Part shown: piece by piece, positions 54,636-64,000 of the stretch | Numbering within the stretch: the stretch's first letter is position 1 | Layout: each line of letters starts with the position of its first letter | Assembly (NCBI GenBank): GCA_958510825.1 | Contig: OY294045.1 | Location: 12,141,916 to 12,205,915, forward strand | Direction of reading: 5' to 3' | DNA from: Brachypterus glaber | Taxonomy: Eukaryota > Arthropoda > Insecta > Coleoptera > Kateretidae | Length of the DNA stretch: 64,000 nucleotides | Position numbers and translations under genes: made by a program | Notes under the pieces: model-generated | The model's database searches: none | Told to the model about the DNA's origin: nothing | What the model saw: only the letters and a program-made list of their open reading frames with translations

Positions 54636-57179
54636 GTAAAAATTAAAAAATGGATTTTTTTTAGGGTCCCACAGCATATAAATGTTCATTTAGGTCAAAA
54701 ACCAACCCTCAATTTTTATCAGATTTGTTGAGAGAGAAAACATGTTAAGCCTTTTTATTATTATTTAAATATAAGAAACGTTGAAATCAGGCAATTTTAG
54801 GAAGGGAAATTATTTTTGAATAATAAGGGAATATTCAAAAAAATTACCCTTTTACATGAAAAAATGGCTTTACCAGGGTAAAAACATTGTGAAAATTGAC
54901 GTATTAAGCTTATTACTGCTACAAAAAAGGTTAATTTTTCATCATGGGCCATTTTTTTTTTAAATTAATTGATAAGTACAAATTAACCCCCCAGATTTAT
55001 TTTTTTTTTAAGAAAAATAACATGATGACCAAAACAAAATCACAAATCCCATAAAATGTAAATGTTGATTCTGAAAAAGTTAATGTTATAATTACTTCTG
55101 TCCCATTTTTGTTTACATTCGAGTAGTAGCAAGTGAAGACATTGCAATATTGAACGATTAAGAAAAAAAGCATTATCACGTAAATAGGAAACTAAATGAC
55201 AACTTTTTTGGGTATTGTCATTAGCGAAATAAAAAAGACCCAGTCTATTAAATATGTAAAAAAAGGCATAAAATGATAATCATAGTAATAGCAGACACAT
55301 TAAAAGGCAAAAAATCAAGATTCTTCGTTTCTTCAAAGAATATCTTGAATTATATAGAAAATACAGCTCATAGCACAGTAACTTAAGTTACAAGAAACCG
55401 ATGAATTCATCAGTTTCTCGCTTTTATATCGTGTTCTTTTTTAAAACTATTTTTTTTTTCAAAAAGACATTCAGGTCTATTCACTATTGACAATGGCCTA
55501 TGGGTCAAAATAGCATGCAATTTTTGCCAATATCGCCAAAATGGCAATATTATTTACGCACGTGAATAGACTCGATTATTTTTGAAAAAACCTAAACGTC
55601 TTTTTTATTTTATTCGCTTATATCTTTAAGAATTCATTTATGTAGGTATACAAAGTACCTACTTTACCATATATAAACTAACCCAGCACCCTCACCGTAC
55701 AAAAGTTAACCCATTAATTTTTTTCCCAGAGCACAGGTGTGATCAACGCTGACTAAGATTCAATCAAGCACTTTTTTAATGATCGGGGAGGCATTTTAAT
55801 TGCTATAGTAGGCGACGGAAATTACACCTTATTTGAAACAATTGACTATTGAATGGCTTTTTGTTTAATAGGTTAAGTGCAGGCCGCGTCTTTCCAAGTG
55901 TCTTTCAATGCGACAATTAACTAAGAAAGGCGATGGAAACAGTGACAAATGATGTTTGCTTATTATACTCTTTGCAGCGCAGCGCGTTTACGCGATAGAA
56001 GAGTATACATAAGGTAAACTACCCAGTTACAGACACATTATATTTCATTATAGTCTAAGATTAAATCATAAATACATAGATATGGCATTAATGTTGATTT
56101 GTTTTATGTAGAACATATACAAAGCCAATTGTAAACAAACCTTTATAGCGGTGAGGTTGCGAGGAGGTGAAGTATAACATATTTGTCAATAAACCACTAT
56201 AGAGGTGGGTGGTGATCAGAAGCGGGAAGGTGAAATCTACCTGGATATAGCAATGAAAACATTTCGGTTTGACGTGGACGGTCCATCTATCTATATATGA
56301 TCTAATAGTCTAAGAGCTGGTGACCATTTTTTTCATTATTTTCTCCCTGCTGTATTTTATATATGTTTAAAAGTAAGTACATTTAAATTAAGCTATTTTT
56401 TAATCGCCATATCCTAGATCGGGTTTCTGTGGGTGCTAGAAGCTCCAAAGTGCTGGTGAAATGGGGTATACGAAAAATATATTTTTAACTTACCAAATCA
56501 AATTACATTACATCTAATACATTTTGATTGTTCTATTTTTTTTACACAATTATTAACCAGGCCAAGATGTTAAAACATACCTTAAAAAGTTCATTTGACA
56601 TATGTCATTACTATAAAGTAGATTTTTTTAAAAGCTTTTAAAGCAGCCATATATTTTTATAAGCATATTTAATAATCAAAGTGCTCAGGACCCCCCTCAT
56701 TGAGGTATGTGCTAGTCGGATTCCTTCCCTAATACCCAGCCAAATTCCCTACTATTGCTTGAGTATTAAGGCTGATTTAAACTGATGCTTAGTTTTAAAT
56801 GTTTAATATTTTTCTGTCTTTAATTCTAAAATAAATAAGTGAAGATGCACTAGTAAGTGAACGTCCCATGGATGGACTAATTCGTTCTAGAATTAAAAAA
56901 AGAAAAATACTGCCTACATTTGAAAGTAAGAAAACAGTTTAAATCAACTTATGGGTATTAAAATACCCATAGGGAGGTTGGGTGGGTATTAAGGGAGGGA
57001 GCCGACAAGCAGTCACCTCCATGGGGTGGGTCCTGGCACCTAAAATATTAAATATATTTATAAAGGTCGCAGGTAGTAAAGAGCTGTTAAAGTTAAGCGC
57101 CTTATTGCTTTATTTTTTAAGTTGAATAATTTTATAGATAAATAATACACGTACAGTCAACTCTACATTACTTTTTATT
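54636..57179. other. Spacer with one weak palindrome
   Basis: GGTCTATTCAC near 55473 and GTGAATAGAC near 55560 are inverted and enclose CCAATATCGCC, forming a ~100-bp palindrome. A GATGAATTCATC hairpin is at about 55403. No coding region recognised. Confidence 0.4.
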
Positions 57180-57223
57180 TTGCGATTGCAATTTCGAATG
57201 TTTACACATTCATCTTCAGGCAA
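57180..57223 (-). ncRNA. Hammerhead-like motif, Penelope type, with palindromic stem III
   Basis: Minus strand: stem I TTGC, CTGAAGA, one T, stem II GAATGT-GTAA-ACATTC, GAAA, stem III TTGCAA (self-complementary), TC, stem I partner GCAA. The cut is predicted after the C at 57184. The self-complementary stem III could let two RNAs form a dimeric ribozyme. No PLE coding remnant was found nearby. Confidence 0.7.
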
Positions 57224-58569
57224 TCTTGGACTTTTGGACATTTAAATGATAGAACCCATGGTCAAATATACATTTAATAGTTAAAAAAATAATTAAAAAC
57301 AACAGTCGAATACTACTGCCCTCCTTAGCAGTCGATTTTTACATAAGCTGTCACAGAAATATCGACTGTATTTTCTATCTGGATTTGCCGCGTTCCTCCG
57401 AAGGAGGGCAGACTACATGACTTAACCTACTTTGTAGGCCACAAATGACTCAATTTAAAATAACCTAAAAATTGAAAAAATAGCTTAATATGTATACAAT
57501 GCAGTATGTATGTATGTATACTATACTAACATACTATACTTATAACATATAATGAGTAAGAAACGAAAAAAAAGTGAGTAAAAATTAATTAATTAATTTT
57601 TGCCGTAAGTGTGCCCACTAATGTGTTAAATATCATATGTGTGTACGATTTATGAGTTAAATCGAATTAAATGTAATGCCACTTTTGTATAAGGTTTTAG
57701 AGCTATAAATATGACATTTTTTTAAGTTCAGGTATAACCTCCTGGTTTGTTATTGAGTCAATTTTTATTTTTAAGTATTTTAGAAGACTTTTTTTATTCA
57801 ATTAAAGCAATTTGACCAGCAAAATAAGAAAAAAGTAGGATTTACTAAATCCTTATAATTGGCTATACTTGACTCAAAAATGAAAACTTTGATCAAAATG
57901 TTCCTAGGGGCATGCCTAACAACCAAAGAAAAATTTTGGTTTGTCTGAAATAAATTTAAAACGCTAAAAACCTATAGTGGTATTGCTTAAACAGTTGTGT
58001 ATAAAATTAAACTTCTATTCTGGTCAATACCAGAAGTTCAAAACGAGAATAAATCAATCTCTTCGCTGATAAATGACCGTCATAATTTAAATTGTTATTT
58101 CGATGCAGAATGATAAAGTATAATATGATACGGCAACCAGATAAAAAAGAGCTACATCGAACGAAAGCAATCACTTCAGGGTTTATCCAAGAAAACTCCC
58201 CTCCCCCTTCTAAAAAAAGAAAAATAATAAAATCTATAAAAAAACAAAGTATGTTTTTTTTTTAAAAGTTGCTTTATTTTAATCAATATAATATTTTTAA
58301 ATAATAACAATTTCATTTATCTTTATTTACATACAGAATAGAATAATATTTATTTTAAATAATTTTTTTCACTACTAGCTTTAGAAAAAACCATTATTTA
58401 TCATGTTTTTAGACTGTAAAATCAATTTTCTTCATCTATAGCAATAATAATTTTTTCTCTCCTAGTAGGAGTAAATTTTATAAACAATTCATATCTGCCA
58501 CTTGATTTTCCTTATACTTCAAAGACATGTCATGGCTTATAATTTTTAATAGACAAAATGCAACAATAT
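57224..58569. other. Spacer
   Basis: CTGCCCTCCTT (about 57319) and AAGGAGGGCAG (about 57402) form a small inverted pair. No gene recognised. Confidence 0.4.
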
Positions 58570-58659
58570 TTTGCCATTTGATAAAAAATGAGCATGGCAA
58601 ATATTATAAATGAATTAATTATTATAAAATATAACATATTATTCAGTAAATAAATAACT

Positions 58660-58860
58660 AAACTTAATATAATTCAACCCTCTCTTCTCAAAAATTTTAT
58701 TTATCTAGTGGATCCGGATTTCGTGAATTTCTTTATTCACATCATCAGCACAAACAATAAATAACACTAAAATAGAACGAATATTTATTGTTGAATTTTA
58801 TTAAGTATAAATTTGCTTCTCATAATGGTTAATCTTTCTATTTTTAAATAAACAACTTTC
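58660..58860 (-). mobile_element. ~200-bp insertion carrying a hammerhead motif
   Basis: Absent from the sister repeat at 59318-59650. Inner inverted repeats AACTTAATATAATTCAAC and GTTGAATTTTATTAAGT lie at 58661-58678 and 58791-58807. The hammerhead lies in the middle on the minus strand. It is too short to encode protein, so it looks like a minimal non-autonomous PLE or retrozyme derivative. Confidence 0.6.
58708..58751 (-). ncRNA. Hammerhead ribozyme motif, Penelope type
   Basis: Minus strand: stem I GTG, CTGATGA (58742-58748), one T, stem II GTGAAT-AAAGA-ATTCAC, GAAA (58719-58722), self-complementary stem III TCCGGA, TC, stem I partner CAC. Predicted cut after the C at 58711. All catalytic bases are present; the 3-bp stem I and the extra base before stem II make activity as a monomer uncertain. 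Confidence 0.75.
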
Positions 58861-59079
58861 CAATGTTTTCACACATTTTAAATTTAAAAATATCAAAATG
58901 CCACCCACTAGAACTGTCAACTTTCAGTGAATAAATCAATTTATTCGTTTGCTTTCAGAAATGATGATTTTAAAGGCTACTTGTTTTTGCCCGGTTAATT
59001 AGGATCCAGAAAACATTTTAGTTTTTATTGATACAAAAATGTTAAATAATAATAAATGCACTAGTAGTAAAAAAAATAA

Positions 59080-59200
59080 TCTATAAACCATGGTAGAGAA
59101 GACTGTTATAGCCTCGCACTCTTAAATCCCTCGTTGCTACGCAACTTGGGATTTAATACGCTCGGCTATAAAAAATTACTTCTCTATCTTGGTATATAAT
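59080..59200. mobile_element. Intact copy of the GTAGAGAAGACT palindromic MITE
   Basis: GGTAGAGAAGACTGTTATAGC, a GGGATTTAATACGCTCGGC centre, and TTCTCTATCTTGGTATATAA at the right. It shows what the 5981-7640 copy looked like before it was split. Confidence 0.75.
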
Positions 59201-59317
59201 TACTATTATTGGGGTCGTACTAAGAATAATGTACATAACTTGCTTAAAAGTATTTTACAATCGCAACGTTTCCGCACTCGCTCAACGCTAAACATTAGCT
59301 CATGCGAATTTTTTTTT

Positions 59318-59650
59318 TATTGGATAAAAAATGAGCATGGCAAACATTATAAATAAATTAATTAAAATGGAAAATAACAAATTATTTAGTAAATAAATAA
59401 CTTACCCGTATGTTTTCACACATTTTAAAAATATAAAAACGCTACCTACCTGAACTGTCAACTTTTATTGAATTAATTTATTCACTTGTTTTTAAAAATT
59501 GCGATTTTAAAGGCTAGTTGTGTTTTCGCGGTTAATTAAGATCCAACAAATATTTTACTTTATTACTGATATAAAAATACTTAAATAATAAAAATAATTG
59601 TGCTAGTAATACAAAGTGTCTTCTTTACCTTGGTATATAATTACTATTAT
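59318..59650 (+). repeat. Dispersed repeat, copy 2
   Basis: Same order of blocks as 58570-59200 but without the ribozyme insert and with only the right edge of the palindrome (GTCTTCTTTACCTTGG). Confidence 0.7.
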
Positions 59651-60050
59651 GTTAACAATTACATCACTATCGCTCTCGTAACTATGGATATACCCTTCTT
59701 CAATAAATGGATTTCAGTTACCCGGTGGCGAAAAATTACGTAATCAAACGAGACAGGATTGTTTACCGCAGCTTGAATTGAAAATCTAAAAGAAATCTAT
59801 TTGCAGAGGCTTTAAATTATTTTCAAATAGGGAATAATATATTATGCCTATACTGCCCGGCTAAGACAAGTTGTCCTATCTGCAAATTGGCCAGTTTTAT
59901 TGTTTTTGTTTGCACTTTTTAAAAACACGTTTAAATAAATATCGGGTTTATTTCTGCGTTAATTAAAAGAAAAATACGTGATATGCTTTGAAAAAATATT
60001 TATTTTTGTTAGTCATTAAGTGACACGAGAAATGACATTTGTAGATGTTT

Positions 60051-60293
60051 ATTTTTAACCTCGTACTATTCTACTTAAGCATCCCCTAAGTCCAGGACTT
60101 GTGTGGGCTAGTAGTAGAGGGAACCACCGGCTTTAATTGTCTTTTGAACCAATATATCTAGGGAGTACGCCTTCGCCAAATTTAAATTATTAATTAACTG
60201 AAAAAGGAAATCGGCGCCAGTGAGGTTTGAACTCACGATCATAGCTCAGTTTCAACGCTATATCGATGCCTTAGACCGCTGGGCTAATCTCCC
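60051..60293 (-). mobile_element. tRNA-derived SINE, copy 4 (third head type)
   Basis: The head reads GGGAGATTAGCCCAGCGGTC (A box TAGCCCAGCGG) and the B box GAGTTCAAACCTC, then the common GGCGCCGATTT body with small deletions. The tail is only GTTAAAAATAAAC-like. The head resembles a tRNA with a GGTCTAAGGC D arm. The most diverged of the four copies. Confidence 0.85.
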
Positions 60294-60605
60294 TATAGGA
60301 TAGTTAGTCCTAGTAAAAGCTAAAATATCTGCTAAGACAAGTTGTCCTAACTGCAAATTGGATGATTACTTTGCTTACCTTTCTAAATTTGCTCAGGATA
60401 ACAAATAGAATTTAACTGCACAAAAACACTTTATCTTTACTGCAAATAAACAATAATTATACTTATCTCCTGAAGGATATAAATATTTAATTTTTAGGTT
60501 ATAATATAATAATTTTTTCAAGTATTTGGGGAAATACCATTCAATGTGAATAGTATAAAATGGAATGCGTAGCATTACATATATTCACGCCTTGTTTAAA
60601 TCTAA

Positions 60606-63600
60606 TCATATAAGTTATTTTCCACATAAATAAAGGTAAAGAAAGTAATTAAAATTAATAAAAGCGGTAGCACAAATTAAAATAGAAAATAAAAGACATA
60701 TTCAATGAATGATATTCATATATCTGCTTTTATTGGTTACATTGTCAAAAAGAAGCGGTTCCATTACCATTTGCGATAGCTCGAAGCTACGGCTGCTAGA
60801 TGGAGAAACAGGTTGAGAATAAATTGAAATATTAAATTATGGCAAGTGACACATGTAAAAATATCAACTTATTTATCTTGCTTAATAATCGGACCTATAA
60901 ATCATTGGTTTGCAGTAGTTTTATGTGACCAGTTTTTAAAGTGGGCAGATGAATATATGACCCACTGGAGGATAGCGAGGTGGGTATTACGGCCGAAGAT
61001 CATACGGCTGAAAGCGAGGTTTGTAGTAGTGGCAGCACTGATTTCAGTGACTCTCAAAGCGTAGGCAAGTATTTATACATTGACATATCTAACTGGTTGC
61101 TTATTACTATTCTCTGAAAATAATAAATATAATAAAATAATTGTTAAAATTTTTATAACAAAAAATTCTTAAAATACTCACGAATTTCTGGTTAGTGCTT
61201 TTTTTAATGGTTGCGTTGGTTTACGTTAACAATGGTTTGGTTTGGTAGTTTGCTGGTTTGGTGTTTTTTTTTTTTATGGGAGGAGTCGGTTTACGTTAAC
61301 AATGGTTTGGTTTGATAGTTTGCTGGTTTGGTGTTTTTTTTAATGGGAGGAGTTGGTCTACGTTGATAATGGTTTGCTTTCGTAGTTTGCTGGTTGCATA
61401 TAAGTTATTTTCCACATAAATAAAGGTAAAGAAAATAATTAAAATTAATAAAAGCGGTAGCACAAATTAAAATAGAAAATAAAAGACATATTCAATGAAT
61501 GATATTCATATATCTGCTTTTATTGGTTACATTGTCAAAAAGAAGCGGTTCCATTACCATTTGCGATAGCTCGAAGCTACGTCTGCTAGATGGAGAAACA
61601 GGTTAAGAATAAATTGAAATATTAAATTATGGCAAGTGACACATGTAAAAATATCAACTTATTTATCTTGCTTAATAATCGGACCTATAAATCATTGGTT
61701 TGCAGTAGTTTTATGTGACCAGTTTTTAAAGTGGGCAGATGAATATATGACCCACTGGAGGATAGCGAGGTGGGTATTACGGCCGAAGATCATACGGCTG
61801 AAAGCGAGGTTTGTAGTAGTGGCAGCACTGATTTCAGTGACTCTCAAAGCGTAGGCAAGTATTTATACATTGACATATATAACTGGTTGCTTATAACTAT
61901 TCTCTGAAAATAATAAATATAATAAAATAATTGTTAAAATTTTTATAACAAAAAATTCTTAAAATACTCACGAATTTCTGGTTAGTGCTTTTTTTAATGG
62001 TTGCGTTGGTTTACGTTAACAATGGTTTGGTTTGATAGTTTGCTGGTTTGGTGTTTTTTTTATGGGAGGAGTCGGTTTACGTTAACAATGGTTTGGTTTG
62101 ATAGTTTGCTGGTTTGGTGTTTTTTTTAATGGGAGGCGTTGGTCTACGTTGATAATGGTTTGCTTTCGTAGTTTGCTGGTTGCATATAAGTTATTTTCCA
62201 CATAAATAAAGGTAAAGAAAATAATTAAAATTAATAAAAGCGGTAGCACAAATTAAAATAGAAAATAAAAGACATATTCAATGAATGATATTCATATACC
62301 TGCTTTTATTGGTTACATTGTCAAAAAGAAGCGGTTCAATTACCATTTGCGATAGCTCGAAGCTACGTCTGCTAGATGGAGAAACAGGTTGAGAATAAAT
62401 TGAAATATTAAATTATGGCAAGTGACACATGTAAAAATATCAACTTATTTATCTTGCTTAATAATCGGACCTATAAATCATTGGTTTGCAGTAGTTTTAT
62501 GTGACCAGTTTTTAAAGTGGGCAGATGAATATATGACCCACTGGAGGATAGCGAGGTGGGTATTACGGCCGAAGATCATACGGCTGAAAGCGAGGTTTGT
62601 AGTAGTGGCAGCACTGATTTCAGTGACTCTCAAAGCGTAGGCAAGTATTTATACATTGACATATATAACTGGTTGCTTATAACTATTCTCTGAAAATAAT
62701 AAATATAATAAAATAATTGTTAAAATTTTTATAACAAAAAATTCTTAAAATACTCACGAATTTCTGGTTAGTGCTTTTTTTAATGGTTGCGTTGGTTTAC
62801 GTTAACAATGGTTTGGTTTGATAGTTTGCTGGTTTGGTGTTTTTTTTTATGGGAGGAGTCGGTTTACGTTAACAATGGTTTGGTTTGATAGTTTGCTGGT
62901 TTGGTGTTTTTTTTTAATGGGAGGCGTTGGTCTACGTTGATAATGGTTTGCTTTCGTAGTTTGCTGGTTGCATATAAGTTATTTTCCACATAAATAAAGG
63001 TAAAGAAAATAATTAAAATTAATAAAAGCGGTAGCACAAATTAAAATAGAAAATAAAAGACATATTCAATGAATGATATTCATATACCTGCTTTTATTGG
63101 TTACATTGTCAAAAAGAAGCGGTTCAATTACCATTTGCGATAGCTCGAAGCTACGTCTGCTAGATGGAGAAACAGGTTGAGAATAAATTGAAATATTAAA
63201 TTATGGCAAGTGACACATGTAAAAATATCAACTTATTTATCTTGCTTAATAATCGGACCTATAAATCATTGGTTTGCAGTAGTTTTATGTGACCAGTTTT
63301 TAAAGTGGGCAGATGAATATATGACCCACTGGAGGATAGAGAGGTGGGTATTACGGCCGAAGATCCTACGGCTGAAAGCGAGGTTTGTAGTAGTGGCAGC
63401 ACTGATTTCAGTGACTCTCAAAGCGTAGGCAAGTATTTATACATTGAGATATATAACTGGTTGCTTATTACTATTCTCTGAAAATTAATAAATATAATAA
63501 AATAATTGTTGAAATTTTTATAACAAAAAATTGTTAAAATACTCACGAATTTCTGGTTGGTGCTTTTTTTAATGGTTGCGTTGGTTTACGTTAACAATGG

Positions 63601-63983
63601 TTTGGTTTGGTAGTTTGCTGGTTTGGTGTTTTTCTTTATGAGAGGAGTCGGTTTAGGTTAACAATGGTTTGGTTTGGTAGTTTGCTGGTTTGGTGTTTTT
63701 TTTTTTATGGGAGGAGTCGGTTTACGTTAACAATGGTTTGGTTTGATAGTTTGCTTTTTTAGTGTGTTTTTTTTTTAATGGGAAGCGTTTGGTTTACGTT
63801 GATAATGGTTTGCTTTGGTAGTTTGCTGGTTGCATATAAGTTATTTTCCACATAAATAAAGGTAAAGAAAATAATTAAAATTAATAAAAGCGGTAGCACA
63901 AATTAAAATAGAAAATAAAAGACATATTCAATGAATGATATTCATATACCTGCTTTTATTGGTTACATTGTCAAAAAGAAGCG
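60606..63983 (+). repeat. 788-bp tandem array, 4.2 units
   Basis: Units begin CATATAAGTTATTTTCCAC at 60606, 61397, 62183, 62971 and 63833, and are about 98% identical. Each holds a conserved ~78-codon frame without ATG and, in its last third, three (four in unit 4) sub-repeats of ~65 bp starting GGTTTACGTTAACAATGG. The fifth unit breaks off at 63983, where AAGAAGCGG is followed by unrelated GAAAAGACCCAGC. Confidence 0.96.
61215..61395 (+). repeat. Internal ~65-bp sub-repeats of the 788-bp unit
   Basis: GGTTTACGTTAACAATGG, TAGTTTGCTGGTTTGG and GGGAGGAGT repeat three times here (and at the same place in each later unit; unit 4 has four). Related GGTTTACGTTAACGTTGG units are in the palindromic element at 26353-26694. 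Confidence 0.9.
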
Positions 63984-64000
63984 GGAAAAGACCCAGCTTG

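Larger units (their letters stand above)
58570..59200 (+). repeat. Dispersed repeat, copy 1, carrying a palindrome and a ribozyme insert
   Basis: Aligns with 59318-59650: AAAAATGAGCATGGCAAA, GTTTTCACACATTTTAAA, TTTAAAGGCTA, GGTTAATTA. Relative to copy 2 it has an extra ~200 bp (58660-58860) and, at its right end, the palindrome of the 5981-7640 family (59080-59200). Confidence 0.75.

Noticed and set aside
60846..63428. Four 72-residue ORFs in the 788-bp array as a tandem gene family
   Set aside because: The starts are GTG, not ATG; copies are nearly identical at DNA level so frame conservation is uninformative; no domain is recognisable.

Overview
The window looks like intergenic, repeat-dense DNA of an arthropod, most likely an insect. 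It is strongly AT-rich and holds a Tc1-like transposase, Penelope-like (PLE) remnants, a CR1/L2-type LINE fragment, tRNA-derived SINEs and dozens of foldback or MITE-like elements. I recognise no host protein gene, no functional tRNA or rRNA gene and no CRISPR array. A 200-base run of N (28292-28491) is an assembly gap. The species cannot be named from this sequence.

Main discovery. A tandem array at 13957-16802 is built of exact 354-bp units, and every unit carries a hammerhead ribozyme with all the conserved parts: CTGAAGA, a GGGC/GCCC stem II, GAAA, a small stem III ending in UC, and a long two-part stem I. Eight ribozymes lie exactly 354 bp apart, so a transcript should self-cut into 354-nt monomers that could circularise. 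The array begins with a 73-bp inverted piece of its own unit and is flanked by an 11-bp direct repeat, so it looks like an inserted mobile element of the retrozyme type rather than a passive satellite. Six more hammerhead-like motifs of the minimal Penelope type lie at 41285, 41475, 43375, 48979, 57180 and 58708. One of them sits just downstream of a PLE GIY-YIG endonuclease remnant. Non-autonomous hammerhead repeats and their plausible PLE helpers are therefore close together.

Layout. 0-5.9 kb: a 450-bp tandem duplication, a TA-flanked element (1679-2534), MITEs and a TC-repeat duplication. 6.0-7.65 kb: a nest of insertions (palindrome, then a CAC/GTG element, then a SINE and a second palindrome) that can be resolved using empty-site copies elsewhere in the window. 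8.26-11.39 kb: a DNA transposon with ~500-bp terminal inverted repeats around a 479-codon transposase-like ORF. 12.4-13.3 kb: a 971-bp foldback. 13.96-16.8 kb: the ribozyme array. 18-20.8 kb: foldbacks nested in foldbacks. 21.8-25.7 kb: a Tc1-like element with ~700-bp inverted repeats and a frameshifted DD34E transposase. 26-28 kb: a SINE, a foldback, and a LINE fragment inserted in a small DNA element. 28.5-40 kb: MITEs, a 1-kb TA element, a 233-bp duplication, a GAA microsatellite and a SINE. 40-47.5 kb: hAT-, CACTA- and TA-type elements plus PLE ribozyme arms. 48.7-51.2 kb: a 2.5-kb TA element that itself received a PLE and a small DNA element. 53-60 kb: further copies of earlier families. 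60.6-64 kb: a 788-bp tandem array running to the end of the window.

How the parts work together. Nothing here is an operon or host pathway. The logic is that of parasites: possible autonomous sources (the transposase ORF at 9.4 kb, the Tc1-like ORF, the PLE and LINE remnants, all apparently broken or incomplete) and many short derivatives that depend on enzymes supplied elsewhere. Positions of foldback arms and ribozyme stems were read by eye and may be off by a few bases.
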